The notes: a model not told the origin generated them from the sequence alone. A DNA stretch of 64,000 bases from Oligoflexia bacterium (GCA_015231955.1 JADGAN010000009.1:62001-126000), one strand, 5' to 3'; positions 34,519-43,555 are shown, counted from the stretch's first letter. Program-made: numbers and translations.

Positions 34519-34560
34519 TTATCGCAATCTTGATTCTTTTGAAAGTAAATATTGCGATAA
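34519..34560. promoter_or_regulatory. Palindrome between aroDE and the antiporter gene
   Basis: TTATCGCAAT (34519-34528) and ATTGCGATAA (34551-34560) are perfect 10-bp arms around 22 bases. No T-run follows on either strand, so an operator fits better than a terminator. Confidence 0.4.
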
Positions 34561-34571
34561 TTTATTGGCCA

Positions 34572-36089
34572 CTATAACAATGCTGCTTTTGCTAGCTGCA
34601 AGGCCCGCAGGCGAGCGTTCATCCAATCAACCTCAAGTGTGGGAAACCATGCTTTAAATTGATAAAGCGCTTGCAACGCAAACATCTGATATCCGTAGAT
34701 CACTGGGCAACCACGAGAACGAGACAGCATCAGCAGTGGCGTCTCTTTGGGATTGGAAATAATATCAAACACAATGGTTGAGGGAGAGAGTAGCGATTGA
34801 TCAAAGAGTATCTCCAGCGAAGGGATTGTATTCACTAAGATCTTGTAGTTTTTAAAATCAAGCGCATTAAGCTCTTCCCACCTCTTGGCCATGCAACCAA
34901 AATCTTCTGCAATAGCGTTTGCCTTAGAAAAAGTGCGACTAATAATGGTCACCACAGCGCCTTGTTGTCTGGCCTCATAAGCGATGGCCCTGGCCGCCCC
35001 TCCGGCCCCTAAAAGCAAGAGTTGCTCTCCTTTGCAAGAGTTGGATAGGGTCTCGCTTATGGCATCGAGCGCTCCCAATCCATCACAATTAAATCCATGG
35101 AATTGTTGCTGTTGTCGAATGCAAATTGTATTCACCGCCACTATTTTGACCGCATGTGCATCAATGGTATCTAAATACTGCATGATGGTCTCTTTATGGG
35201 GCATGGTCACACTTAAACCATAAAGCGGAAGCTCTTTAAGAAGAGTCAAAACCGCTTCTAACTCCTTTGTCAAAACTTTAAATTTGATATAGACAGCGTT
35301 TAGTTTTAGCTCTCTAAAGAGGGCATTGTGGGTCTTATCACTAATGCTTTTATCAACGGGATCGCCGATAAGCGCATAGATAGCGGTTTGCCGGTCAAGA
35401 GAAGCATAATGGTATTGATCTAAGAGTGTCTTAATAGGTAGTTGTCCAGGTGCCGATGCATTTTTTTTATCGCAAGTTATCGTTGCATAAGTAATTTTAC
35501 TTCCAAGAATTTTTCCCACAATACGTGAGGGCATCCCTAACTCACCCATAGAGATTGTGATCAGCTCATGTTTTTTGCTATTTTTAATCGTAAATTGCAT
35601 TAAGCGAAGAGTATCTAGAGTGCTATTACTCATGAAAGCAAGTTTATAGAGGTCTCCGTTTTTAGTAAGCATGGAAGAAAAAATTTGCTGAATGGTTTGC
35701 TCTGAGGGAGTTTTAGTAAAATCGTGATACGAAAGGATTAATTTTATTTGAGGAAATTTTTCTCGAAAGGCAAGTATGAACTTTTCATTGCTATCAGCTT
35801 CAAGATCAACATAATCGGGAGCACCTGCTATGCTTATTGCTAATAGTATTGATTGCCGCCGCTCTTCACTCTCTTTGAAGTGCCCACCCTGATATAGCGT
35901 TCTTAGAGTGAAAATTTTAGGAGTGGTGAGCACTCTTAGATCAGCACAGATTTTCAACAACTCTTCAATGCTAAAATCCATGAGATAATCGAAACGCACT
36001 TCCAGCAAATCAGCGTTTTGTTGCAAGGCCTTTTGGATTTGCTCGTTTATTTCACCGTGATTGCTTCCATTAATTACAACACAAATCAT
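34572..36089 (-). CDS. aroDE: Bifunctional 3-dehydroquinate dehydratase / shikimate dehydrogenase
   Basis: 505 residues. Residues 1-225 are a class I dehydroquinase: E30 in LLEVRFD, H122 in SYHDF and Schiff-base K149 in DLYKLAF. Residues about 237-505 are shikimate dehydrogenase: IGDPVDKSISDKTHN for the substrate, the Lys of SVTMPHKE, NCDGLG and the NADP loop LLLGAGGAARA. It carries out two consecutive steps, dehydroquinate to shikimate. The start overlaps the aroB end by 20 bp. The fusion is known in Chlamydiae and plants and is uncommon elsewhere. Confidence 0.95.
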   Translation of the reverse strand: MICVVINGSNHGEINEQIQKALQQNADLLEVRFDYLMDFSIEELLKICADLRVLTTPKIFTLRTLYQGGHFKESEERRQSILLAISIAGAPDYVDLEADSNEKFILAFREKFPQIKLILSYHDFTKTPSEQTIQQIFSSMLTKNGDLYKLAFMSNSTLDTLRLMQFTIKNSKKHELITISMGELGMPSRIVGKILGSKITYATITCDKKNASAPGQLPIKTLLDQYHYASLDRQTAIYALIGDPVDKSISDKTHNALFRELKLNAVYIKFKVLTKELEAVLTLLKELPLYGLSVTMPHKETIMQYLDTIDAHAVKIVAVNTICIRQQQQFHGFNCDGLGALDAISETLSNSCKGEQLLLLGAGGAARAIAYEARQQGAVVTIISRTFSKANAIAEDFGCMAKRWEELNALDFKNYKILVNTIPSLEILFDQSLLSPSTIVFDIISNPKETPLLMLSRSRGCPVIYGYQMFALQALYQFKAWFPTLEVDWMNARLRALQLAKAALL

Positions 36090-37131
36090 CTTGCATCCAT
36101 TGTATTGCTTTGGTTATTATACTTTCATCAATATATTCACAGTACCTACCCTGAAAATCGTAGGCCTCACCAATAGTTTTAAGTAGCACAAAGCGTGGAG
36201 TATTTTTAAGTGCCTTTTTGTCGTAAACCATGCACGCTTGAATTTTCTTAGCATCAATTCCGTTTGGAAAATAAAGGGGGATCGCATAGTCAGCAACTAT
36301 TTTTTTCAAGCGTTCGAAGTCACTTTGTGGGAACTTTCCTAATAGCATGCCCATATAAGACTCCACCAGCATCCCTTGGGCCACGGCCTCTCCATGTCCC
36401 ATAGAGTAGTTCGATAATGTTTCCATGGCATGCGCATAGGTGTGCCCAAAATTCAAAAGATGGCGCTTAGCTTTTTCACGCTCATCCTCCTTTACCACTG
36501 CTGTTTTAATCCTTACACTCTCCTGGATCGCTTGTTCTACAACTTTTTGATCTTGGCGTAAAATATTCTCCACGTTTTTTTCCATAAAACCGAAATAGTC
36601 CGCATCCAAAACCGCTCCATGCTTAATCATCTCTACAATACCATTTTTAAACTCCGCAACTGGGAGCGATTTTAAAAATTTAGGATCGATGATGATTTTC
36701 TGGGGTTGATAAATGGTACCGATTAAATTTTTACCCGAAGGGGTATCCACGCCATTTTTTCCACCAATGCTAGCATCAACCATGGCCAAGAGAGAGGTTG
36801 GTATCATCACCAGAGGAACACCTCTGCAAAAAGTTGCCGCTACATAACCGGCAATATCTGTTACCACTCCACCTCCCATGGCCACCACCACACTATCTTT
36901 ACCAAAAGCTTTAAAGAACATTTGATCTTCAATCATCTCTTTGGTGTGACGATTTTTATACTGTTCTCCTGGAGGAAAAGAGAAAAGCTCTGCCGCTATC
37001 TTAGCACTCTTGAGCAAACGATAAAACGGCTCAGCGTAGAGGGAGAGGATGGTATCATTGGTGATGATCGCAACTTTATAGTTTTGATAATTGCTCTGTA
37101 AGTAGCTCACCATTTCTGCAAAAAAATTCAT
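36070..37131 (-). CDS. aroB: 3-dehydroquinate synthase
   Basis: 353 residues from the ATG at 37131, which overlaps the aroC stop (ATGA); the frame is open upstream to 37221 but those codons lie within aroC. The NAD site VVAMGGGVVTD, the IPTSLLAMVDASIGGKNGVD signature, the metal ligands in EMIKHG and LLNFGHTYAHAME are visible. It turns DAHP into 3-dehydroquinate, the second step of the pathway, using NAD and a divalent metal. Confidence 0.95.
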   Translation of the reverse strand: MNFFAEMVSYLQSNYQNYKVAIITNDTILSLYAEPFYRLLKSAKIAAELFSFPPGEQYKNRHTKEMIEDQMFFKAFGKDSVVVAMGGGVVTDIAGYVAATFCRGVPLVMIPTSLLAMVDASIGGKNGVDTPSGKNLIGTIYQPQKIIIDPKFLKSLPVAEFKNGIVEMIKHGAVLDADYFGFMEKNVENILRQDQKVVEQAIQESVRIKTAVVKEDEREKAKRHLLNFGHTYAHAMETLSNYSMGHGEAVAQGMLVESYMGMLLGKFPQSDFERLKKIVADYAIPLYFPNGIDAKKIQACMVYDKKALKNTPRFVLLKTIGEAYDFQGRYCEYIDESIITKAIQWMQDDLCCN

Positions 37132-38234
37132 GCCACTGCACCTTTGTTTAAAAGTATGGCGTCGGCCAAAACGATAGAAAGCATAGCATCCACCACCACG
37201 ACACCACGGATTGCCACACAAGGATCGTGCTTTGATCCTTCAGGAAGGGAAAAGCGGGCCTCTTGGTAATCGAGGGTTAAGGTCATTTGAGTCTTTTTAA
37301 TGCTCGAGGTAGGCTTAAAAGCAAGGCGTCCTGTGATCGGCATTCCTGTGGATATACCACCTAAAATACCACCAGCATGATTGCTCTTGGTTTTAACTAA
37401 TCCCGTTTCTTGTTCTAAGATGAATTGATCATTATGTTCATGGCCTTGCATGCTTGCACTCGCAAAGCCACTGCCAATTTCAAATCCCTTGACGGCCGGA
37501 ATGCTCATCATCGCCGCTGCAAGTTTGGAGGATAATTTTTCATAGACAGGATCACCCAGACCGCAAGGAACATTTTGTGCTACAAATTCTACGACTCCAC
37601 CAATGGAATCACCCTCGTCCTTCATTTTAGAGATCAAATCAATCATATGAAGTGTGGCGGTTTTGTCTGGACAAAAAAGGGGACTCTCTTGTGTTTGCTT
37701 ACAAAGTTCTGGATATCCCATTGCCTCTATTGCAACTTGGGAGACGCTAATAGAACCCATTTGTTTTAAATAAGCAAGCGTTGTGATGTGGTGGCGTGAT
37801 AAGATTTTTTTGGCCACTACCCCTGCTGCCACCCTGGCTGCAGTCTCTCTTGCGGAAGAGCGCCCTCCTCCGCGATAATCAAAAATTTTATATTTTTCCA
37901 GGTAGGTGAAATTGGCATGTCCCGGCCTTAGTAGTGAATGGATGGGTTCATACTTACTCGAATCGTAATTGCTATTTTTAATTTGAATCGAAATTGGTGC
38001 ACCTGTGGTTTTACCCTTGAAAATGCCGGAAAGAATTTCCGCTTGATCACTCTCCTTGCGAGGAGAAGTATAGGGATTATGTCCTGGGGCGCGTAGTGCC
38101 AGTGCTTGATTTACTTCTTGCAGATCCAGCTCTAGCCCTGCCGGACAACCATCAATAACGACTCCAATGGCAGTCCCATGAGACTCTCCCCATGTCGTTA
38201 TTTTGAAGATAGTTCCAAATGAATTAGCGGCCAT
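37128..38234 (-). CDS. aroC: Chorismate synthase
   Basis: 368 residues of the usual length. Signatures: TWGESHGTAIGVVIDGCPAG near the start, RPGHAN, YRGGGRSSARETAARVAAG and the C-terminal AVRGVVV-like stretch. It makes chorismate from EPSP and needs reduced FMN. It overlaps the aroAK stop by 11 bp and aroB by 4 bp, so the three are tightly coupled. Confidence 0.95.
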   Translation of the reverse strand: MAANSFGTIFKITTWGESHGTAIGVVIDGCPAGLELDLQEVNQALALRAPGHNPYTSPRKESDQAEILSGIFKGKTTGAPISIQIKNSNYDSSKYEPIHSLLRPGHANFTYLEKYKIFDYRGGGRSSARETAARVAAGVVAKKILSRHHITTLAYLKQMGSISVSQVAIEAMGYPELCKQTQESPLFCPDKTATLHMIDLISKMKDEGDSIGGVVEFVAQNVPCGLGDPVYEKLSSKLAAAMMSIPAVKGFEIGSGFASASMQGHEHNDQFILEQETGLVKTKSNHAGGILGGISTGMPITGRLAFKPTSSIKKTQMTLTLDYQEARFSLPEGSKHDPCVAIRGVVVVDAMLSIVLADAILLNKGAVA

Positions 38235-40056
38235 GATCTAACCTCCTTAAACATAAATCAACTATAGCGTCGAGATCCAAGTGATCGATATTATCCAAAA
38301 TAAGATCTGCACTCTCTTCGTAACCAGGGCCACGCTTTTCTACCAAATTAATAAACTCTCTATTCGCATCCTCTCCCTGAGAATGCAAATAGGCGGGAAG
38401 GATGCGATCTCTTTTGCAGATCCGTGCAAAACACTCTGCTGGCGAGGTTTTTAGATAGATGACGGTTCCTAATTTTTTTAAGGCGGCAACGTTTGCACCA
38501 CTTGCAAAAGCACCTCCTCCTGTAGCTATCACACTGTTCTTCTGAGGAGCAAGCGAGGCAATGCACTCTTCTTCCAATTGGCGAAAAAAGGCCTCTCCTT
38601 TTTTATTAAAGATCTCTTTGCACGAAAATTTCTCTCCATGTCTGGCAGCATAGACATCTTCCACGAGACGATCACAATCCAGAAATTGATAGTGTAATTT
38701 TTTTGCCAATAAATCTCCTATCGCACTTTTTCCACAAGCTGGTGCTCCACAGAGCAGGATATTGCTTACAATCGTGGCCCCAATCGCAGAAAAATCTTCT
38801 CTGAAATTTGGATAAGTTTTTTTCACACACTCTACATCCACAATCTGACTATCCCCGCTAGCAGCAAGTGCGGCCACCGCTAAAGACATCACCATGCGAT
38901 GATCGTGGTACGATTGTAACTTGCACCCGTTAAGTTTTGATTTACGAATAACTAGTCCATCGCTACTCTCTCTAATATCTGCGCCCATCTTTTTTAATTC
39001 ACTATAGATACAGTGAAGGCGATTGCACTCTTTGTTTTTAGCAATGGCCGCATTGTAGATGGTTGTTTCTCCTTCTGCAAAACAGGCGATAACCGCTAAG
39101 ATGGTTATGCTATCAATGAAATCATTGATATCGATTTTTTTTCCTTGCAGTGACTGCGTCTTATGAATTTTTAGTTGCCGTTTACTCTCATCATAATCGA
39201 TCTTTGCGCCCATAGAGATGAGTACCGAGATCAGCTGTTTATCCCCTTGCACATCACTCATATCCAAATTGTTTAAGATAAGCTCTGACTTTGTAATAAT
39301 GGCCGCGGCAATCGCAAAGGCCGCCGAACTAAAATCACCCGGTACCGTATACTCAAAACCAGCATGGGTAGAGTTACCGGCAATTTTATAGTATTGAAAA
39401 TCTTTTTGTTCATACTGGATATTTAAGCGGCAAAACCAATCTAGAGTTAAATTAACCCACGCTTTCTCTCCTGGATTTACCACATGAAGTTCTGTTGGCC
39501 CGGGCGCATAGGCACTGGCGATAAGTAGGGCCGAGACAGGTTGAGAATCTTCACCACTGATGGTGGCCTTTTGCTGTCCTAAAAGTGGCCCCTTTACAAT
39601 GATCGGAGCAAAACCATCACCTCTCATCGAATCCACCCACACCCCAAGCTCTTTCATCGCTTGCAGCTGCGCTTGCATTGGACGTTGGTGCCGAATCGAA
39701 TGATCCCCGGTAATCACCACCGTACTAGATCCTAAGGCCCCAATGGCAGAACAGAAGCGCAAAACAATTCCTGAGTTGCCAGCATTAATCACATCTTCAG
39801 TTACAGTAATTTTACCAGAGACACCTTCAATCACTAACTGCTCTGCGAGCACAGTGATCTTTGCCCCAAACAATTTACAGGCCTCAATCATCGCAAAAGT
39901 ATCACTTGAGGGAAGGTAACGATGAATCGTGCTGGTTCCACTTGCCATAGTTGCAAATAAAATTGCCCTCAGTGTGTGTGACTTTGAGGAGGGCACTGTG
40001 ATTTCTCCACAAAGCATCCCTTGGTGAGGCAGTGGTTTTATGAAGTAGTTTCCCAT
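38224..40056 (-). CDS. aroAK: EPSP synthase-shikimate kinase fusion
   Basis: 610 residues. Residues 1-430 are EPSP synthase (SSKSHTLRAILFA, NAGNSGIVLRF, the SAAFAIAAA region and a final HHRM-like DHRMVMSLAVAAL). From residue 432 a complete shikimate kinase follows, with P-loop GAPACGKS (437-444), the DCDRLVED Asp motif, TGGGAF and RDRILPAY. In order of chemistry the kinase acts first, so the fused product hands shikimate-3-phosphate to the synthase next to it. I do not recall this fusion as a common bacterial form; fungal AROM is another fusion of these enzymes. Confidence 0.93.
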   Translation of the reverse strand: MGNYFIKPLPHQGMLCGEITVPSSKSHTLRAILFATMASGTSTIHRYLPSSDTFAMIEACKLFGAKITVLAEQLVIEGVSGKITVTEDVINAGNSGIVLRFCSAIGALGSSTVVITGDHSIRHQRPMQAQLQAMKELGVWVDSMRGDGFAPIIVKGPLLGQQKATISGEDSQPVSALLIASAYAPGPTELHVVNPGEKAWVNLTLDWFCRLNIQYEQKDFQYYKIAGNSTHAGFEYTVPGDFSSAAFAIAAAIITKSELILNNLDMSDVQGDKQLISVLISMGAKIDYDESKRQLKIHKTQSLQGKKIDINDFIDSITILAVIACFAEGETTIYNAAIAKNKECNRLHCIYSELKKMGADIRESSDGLVIRKSKLNGCKLQSYHDHRMVMSLAVAALAASGDSQIVDVECVKKTYPNFREDFSAIGATIVSNILLCGAPACGKSAIGDLLAKKLHYQFLDCDRLVEDVYAARHGEKFSCKEIFNKKGEAFFRQLEEECIASLAPQKNSVIATGGGAFASGANVAALKKLGTVIYLKTSPAECFARICKRDRILPAYLHSQGEDANREFINLVEKRGPGYEESADLILDNIDHLDLDAIVDLCLRRLDHGR

Positions 40057-40071
40057 GTTTTATCCTTCTTA

Positions 40072-41265
40072 TTATCCTTTTATCACTTGTAAGCTTTTTT
40101 CGAGTTGCCAAATTTCTTGCGTGGCCCTTTTAATCGCCTTTAGTCCATCAACAATATCACTTTCAGGACAAGCAAATGATAAGCGAACATAATCTTGAAC
40201 ACCAAAGGCACACCCTGGAACCACTGCTGCATTATAATCTTGCAGAAGTTTGCTACAAAATGCAACACCATTTATAGATTGAGGAGTGCCAAAAGCACTC
40301 TGCGGAATAAAAGCGTAAAGCGCTGACTTGGGAGCTCTAATGCCAGCATTAAAATGTAAATTAAACTCTTGAATGAAAAGATCCCTTCGTTTTTGCATCT
40401 CCCTTTTCACATAGAGGTTCACCTCCGCATAGTTTTCCAAGGCAGCAATCGCGGCCTCTTGCGATGCCAGCGATGCCGCTGTAATGGTTTGCCCCTGTAA
40501 GCTACAGATTTTGGTCACTAGCTTTACTGGTGCTACCGCAAGACCAATACGCCATCCACTGAGCGCAAAATTTTTAGAACAACTTTGCACAATAGAAACT
40601 TGCTCTCGATACTTTGGAAAAGAGGCACAGGAGATAAAAGGGTGATCCTTCTCATAAGCAAGCCCACTATAAACCTCATCAGAGATCACATGCAGCTGGT
40701 GTTGGTGTGCAAGTTCTAAAATTGCTTCCAACTCCTCTTGGGAGTAAATCTCTCCTGTGGGATTATTGGCACTATTAATAATTAAAATTTTACTTGTAGC
40801 TGAAATCGCTTTAGCAATCTCTTCCACCCCCACTTTCAAACCCTTTTTTGCATGAACTATTTTTGCTACACCACCGGCCAACTCCACCATTGCTGGATAA
40901 GAGACCCAGTAAGGGGCCAAAAGCAAAACCTCATCTTTAGGCCTTAACAGTGCACAGAGAAGAAGGTAGAGTGCAAATTTCCCACCACTGGTCACCACAA
41001 CATTTTCCACGCTAAAGTTACTCTTACACGTTTGATTAAGCCAGGAACTGGCCAAGTCCCGAAGCTGTTTAAGCCCTGCCACCGGAGCATAGGGAGAGTA
41101 TCCTAGCTCAACTAGTTTCATCACCCTCTCAATCACCAAGTCATGGTTTTTTATACAGGGATCTCCCGCAGAAAAGTTATAAACTTTCTGTGCTAGTTTC
41201 ATCTTTTCTTGAGCAAGATTATGAATCGCCACTGTGGCCGATTCTTGAAGGTTGCTGCTTTTCAT
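40072..41265 (-). CDS. PLP-dependent aminotransferase, class I/II (probably aromatic/aspartate)
   Basis: 397 residues from the ATG at 41265, overlapping the tyrA stop (ATGA). The fold-type I motifs are NNPTGEIYS, SDEVYSGLAYE, and SCSKNFALSGWRIG with the PLP Lys. The GDPC and SGGKFALY stretches fit the aspartate/aromatic aminotransferase family. In this operon it most likely converts 4-hydroxyphenylpyruvate to tyrosine, the step after the dehydrogenase (inference from position). Confidence 0.9.
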   Translation of the reverse strand: MKSSNLQESATVAIHNLAQEKMKLAQKVYNFSAGDPCIKNHDLVIERVMKLVELGYSPYAPVAGLKQLRDLASSWLNQTCKSNFSVENVVVTSGGKFALYLLLCALLRPKDEVLLLAPYWVSYPAMVELAGGVAKIVHAKKGLKVGVEEIAKAISATSKILIINSANNPTGEIYSQEELEAILELAHQHQLHVISDEVYSGLAYEKDHPFISCASFPKYREQVSIVQSCSKNFALSGWRIGLAVAPVKLVTKICSLQGQTITAASLASQEAAIAALENYAEVNLYVKREMQKRRDLFIQEFNLHFNAGIRAPKSALYAFIPQSAFGTPQSINGVAFCSKLLQDYNAAVVPGCAFGVQDYVRLSFACPESDIVDGLKAIKRATQEIWQLEKSLQVIKG

Positions 41266-42320
41266 AGTTCTCTTCCCTTTCGCATATAACGAATCCATAA
41301 GTTTAAATATTTTTGAATGTAATTTTTATTATACCGTTTGATTTCAAATTGCATGGCAGGATTATCATGGGCCAGTCGAGTAAAAGATTGAAATCCAGGA
41401 CCTGCAAATTTTATACTGGACTTATCATGATCCAAAATAAAATCCAAATAAGCTTTTGATAAAAGCGCCGGCAAATGAGAAATCAGTGCCACTTTCTTAT
41501 CGTGATTTTGTGGCGCTAAAGTGCGAGGTACACCACCAACAAGCGAGATCAAGCTTTTAATTTTGCTTATTGTATGTTTACAATTTTGATCATGAGGAAC
41601 AATAATCCAGGGACGATGAACAAAGAGCGTTGCCTCACTATTGCTTATCCCGCTTTTTTCTTTGCCCGCCATGGGATGCGTACTCACGAACTCTAGTTTA
41701 GAGTTCGAGTTTTGTTGAAAATATTGATTAATCTTGGCCTTCACACTCGCCACATCCATAACAATAAGTTTCTTCTCTCTCTTCTGTGCGGCCTTGGTAA
41801 TTTTTTGCGCCACCTCTGTGATCGTTGACAGAGGCGAGGCCAAAATAATAAGATCAACATGCCTAAGCAGCACTTTAAAGGAGCGGTACTCATGATCAAC
41901 AAGTCCACTCTCTCGCGCACTCCTAGAATCGCTATCCTCACGCTTGATGCTTACAATTTTCATTGCCGGATTTTGCAATTTTATTGCCTTACAAAGGGAT
42001 CCTCCTAGTAGTCCTAATCCAATCACCGCAATCTTGGTAAAAGGAGGTTTTACCTTATGAGATAGGGCCTGCGTAATTCTAGAGAGGGTGAAAATATCAT
42101 TGTAAAGCCCAGGGAGTTTCTCTTTTAATACTGGATGATCCACCTGCTGTAACAGTTGTGCTACAATTCTCTTTTCTCGCTGGGCCTGATATATTTTGGC
42201 GCGTTTTTGTCGTTTGAGCTTGCCAATTTCAGTGACAACATCCATCCGTTTTTGCAATAAGCTCACAAGTTGCCTATCAATTTCATCAATAGCGGTGCGA
42301 TGTTTTATCAACTTTTTCAT
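41262..42320 (-). CDS. tyrA: Chorismate mutase-prephenate dehydrogenase
   Basis: 352 residues. Residues 1-88 are an AroQ-type chorismate mutase (IDEIDRQLVSLLQKRMDVVTEIGKLK). From about 94 the prephenate dehydrogenase begins, with NAD loop GLGLLGGS (101-108), the THPMAG motif with its catalytic His and the SHLPALL region. The same two-domain order occurs in enteric T-protein. The product goes to tyrosine. No prephenate dehydratase lies in the operon. GGGGGGA lies before the start. Confidence 0.95.
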   Translation of the reverse strand: MKKLIKHRTAIDEIDRQLVSLLQKRMDVVTEIGKLKRQKRAKIYQAQREKRIVAQLLQQVDHPVLKEKLPGLYNDIFTLSRITQALSHKVKPPFTKIAVIGLGLLGGSLCKAIKLQNPAMKIVSIKREDSDSRSARESGLVDHEYRSFKVLLRHVDLIILASPLSTITEVAQKITKAAQKREKKLIVMDVASVKAKINQYFQQNSNSKLEFVSTHPMAGKEKSGISNSEATLFVHRPWIIVPHDQNCKHTISKIKSLISLVGGVPRTLAPQNHDKKVALISHLPALLSKAYLDFILDHDKSSIKFAGPGFQSFTRLAHDNPAMQFEIKRYNKNYIQKYLNLWIRYMRKGREL

Positions 42321-42331
42321 AAAATCCCCCC

Positions 42332-43165
42332 CTAAAAGGCCATCTGCTGCATGCTACACTTTGTTGTTGTTTCAAGCACGGCCTCTTCTCGTATGATCTT
42401 TAAAACCTGCTCAAACTCAGCAAGAGTTAACTGCTGTTTAGCATCGGTTTTCGCCACACTTGGATTAGTATGCACCTCAACCATATATCCATCAAAATCG
42501 TATTGACTTGCCTCTTGGCAAATAGAGATTACATTTTGCGAACTACCTCCAATATGTGAGGGATCAAGCAGCATAGGAAGCCCACTCTTGGCCTTTACTC
42601 TCATCGCCATCTCAAAATCGGGGAGATTTCTTAGTCCTATGGGATTTGCTTGCTTGCCTGGATAAAATCCGCGATGACAAACCATTAACCGCTCCATCGG
42701 AAATCCAGCAGAATAGAGATGCTCTGCTATGCCCATCCAGTGCCGTTCATCTTCCCACATAGGATTTTTAAACATGAGTAACACTGCTTTCGGGCCACTT
42801 GCTAAAATTTTAGCAATCTTCTTTTGTTCTAAATGATTTTGATTTCTTGCTCCTAACCACAAAACCATTTTCGCCTGCTCCTCCCCATACCTTTGCAAAG
42901 CTTGAACTGCTAGTTGTGCATGTTCTGCGCTTAAGATTTCACTCGCCGGTACTAGTCCATAAGCAAGGGTCTCCTCCAATAGAGTAGAAAGACCAATCGC
43001 ACCAGTGCCCTCCCATCCAGGGGAAGTTCGAGGTTTCCATAACGATGCACGGATATGGTTCACTCCTAGTGCCTTTAACATCAACGCCACCTCTCTTAGT
43101 TGCTGTTTTGATTCCAAGGCACATGGCCCTGCAATCACCAACTTCTCTTTTTTTTCTTTTTTCAT
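42332..43165 (-). CDS. aroF: DAHP synthase (AroG/KDO8PS-like type)
   Basis: 277 residues, the short type without a chorismate mutase domain. AGPCALES and KPRTSPGWEG bind substrate and metal; LWLGARNQN, CHRGFYPG, LDPSHIGGSS and VEVHTNPSVAKTD follow. It makes the first pathway intermediate from erythrose-4-phosphate and phosphoenolpyruvate. It is first in the operon, placed 24 bp after the attenuator U-run. No regulatory ACT or mutase domain is present, so control is likely at the leader (43252-43371), in accord with tyrosine attenuation. Confidence 0.93.
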   Translation of the reverse strand: MKKEKKEKLVIAGPCALESKQQLREVALMLKALGVNHIRASLWKPRTSPGWEGTGAIGLSTLLEETLAYGLVPASEILSAEHAQLAVQALQRYGEEQAKMVLWLGARNQNHLEQKKIAKILASGPKAVLLMFKNPMWEDERHWMGIAEHLYSAGFPMERLMVCHRGFYPGKQANPIGLRNLPDFEMAMRVKAKSGLPMLLDPSHIGGSSQNVISICQEASQYDFDGYMVEVHTNPSVAKTDAKQQLTLAEFEQVLKIIREEAVLETTTKCSMQQMAF

Positions 43166-43188
43166 ACTCCACGTCCTTTTTCTTCCCC

Positions 43189-43220
43189 AAAAAAAAAGGC
43201 CCCGTTTTGCGGGGCCTTTT
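43189..43220 (-). terminator. Intrinsic terminator (attenuator) before the aro operon
   Basis: On the minus strand GGCCCCG (43216-43210) pairs with CGGGGCC (43204-43198), 7 GC pairs around CAAAA, flanked by A-U pairs, and followed by nine U (43197-43189). It lies between the leader peptide stop and the first structural gene, so it should stop transcription unless an antiterminator forms. Confidence 0.85.
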
Positions 43221-43267
43221 GATGTGTTATTATTTTATCTCTTCATCATCATTAACCGGCCCGCCGC
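43198..43267 (-). promoter_or_regulatory. Possible antiterminator pairing in the aro leader
   Basis: GCGGCGGGCC (minus strand, plus positions 43267-43258) ends 4 bases before the leader stop codon. Its GGGCC pairs with GGCCC of the 5' terminator arm (43216-43212), extended by GC across a one-base bulge. A ribosome at the stop codon would cover it; a ribosome stalled on the Tyr codons (43305-43279) would leave it free. Confidence 0.55.
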
Positions 43268-43371
43268 GACTCTCCTTTAAAATAATAATAAAAGCTATAA
43301 TAATAGAGTTGCCACAATTGGCAGTTTTGAAAGCGAAGAGTGTTAGTAGGTTTTTTATATTCTAATTTCAT
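43252..43371 (-). CDS. Tyr-rich leader peptide of the aro operon
   Basis: I read a 39-codon frame from an ATG at 43371 to a TAA at 43252. It contains seven Tyr and three Phe; the core YYYSFYYYF occupies 43305-43279. The stop is 32 bases upstream of the terminator. The ribosome-binding site is weak (TTTGCGGT), and the promoter is not clear. Right after the Tyr run, AAAGGAGAG lies in the coding sequence, and the stop overlaps an ATG (TAATG) that begins a five-codon MMMKR frame. A Tyr-codon run before a terminator ahead of a tyrosine pathway operon is what a ribosome-mediated attenuator requires. Confidence 0.8.
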   Translation of the reverse strand: MKLEYKKPTNTLRFQNCQLWQLYYYSFYYYFKGESRRAG

Positions 43372-43534
43372 ACCGCAAATGTATCACTAGAAAAGCGCAT
43401 GTCTTCTTAAACATCCTTACATTCACTACGAAAGGTTACAATTTTCGCTAGATAGACCTTTTTAATAGCATACACAACTTTTTGCTAACACTATTGTTGT
43501 GGCAATCTCTAGAGGCACTTTTCAGGAGTGACTA

Positions 43535-43555
43535 ATGGACAAACCCCTCTTTTAA
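43535..43555 (+). CDS. Six-codon micro-ORF upstream of glmS
   Basis: ATG at 43535 six bases after CAGGAG, encoding MDKPLF and stop, 45 bp before the glmS start. The site is better than chance, but so short a frame may be accidental. Confidence 0.25.
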   Translation: MDKPLF

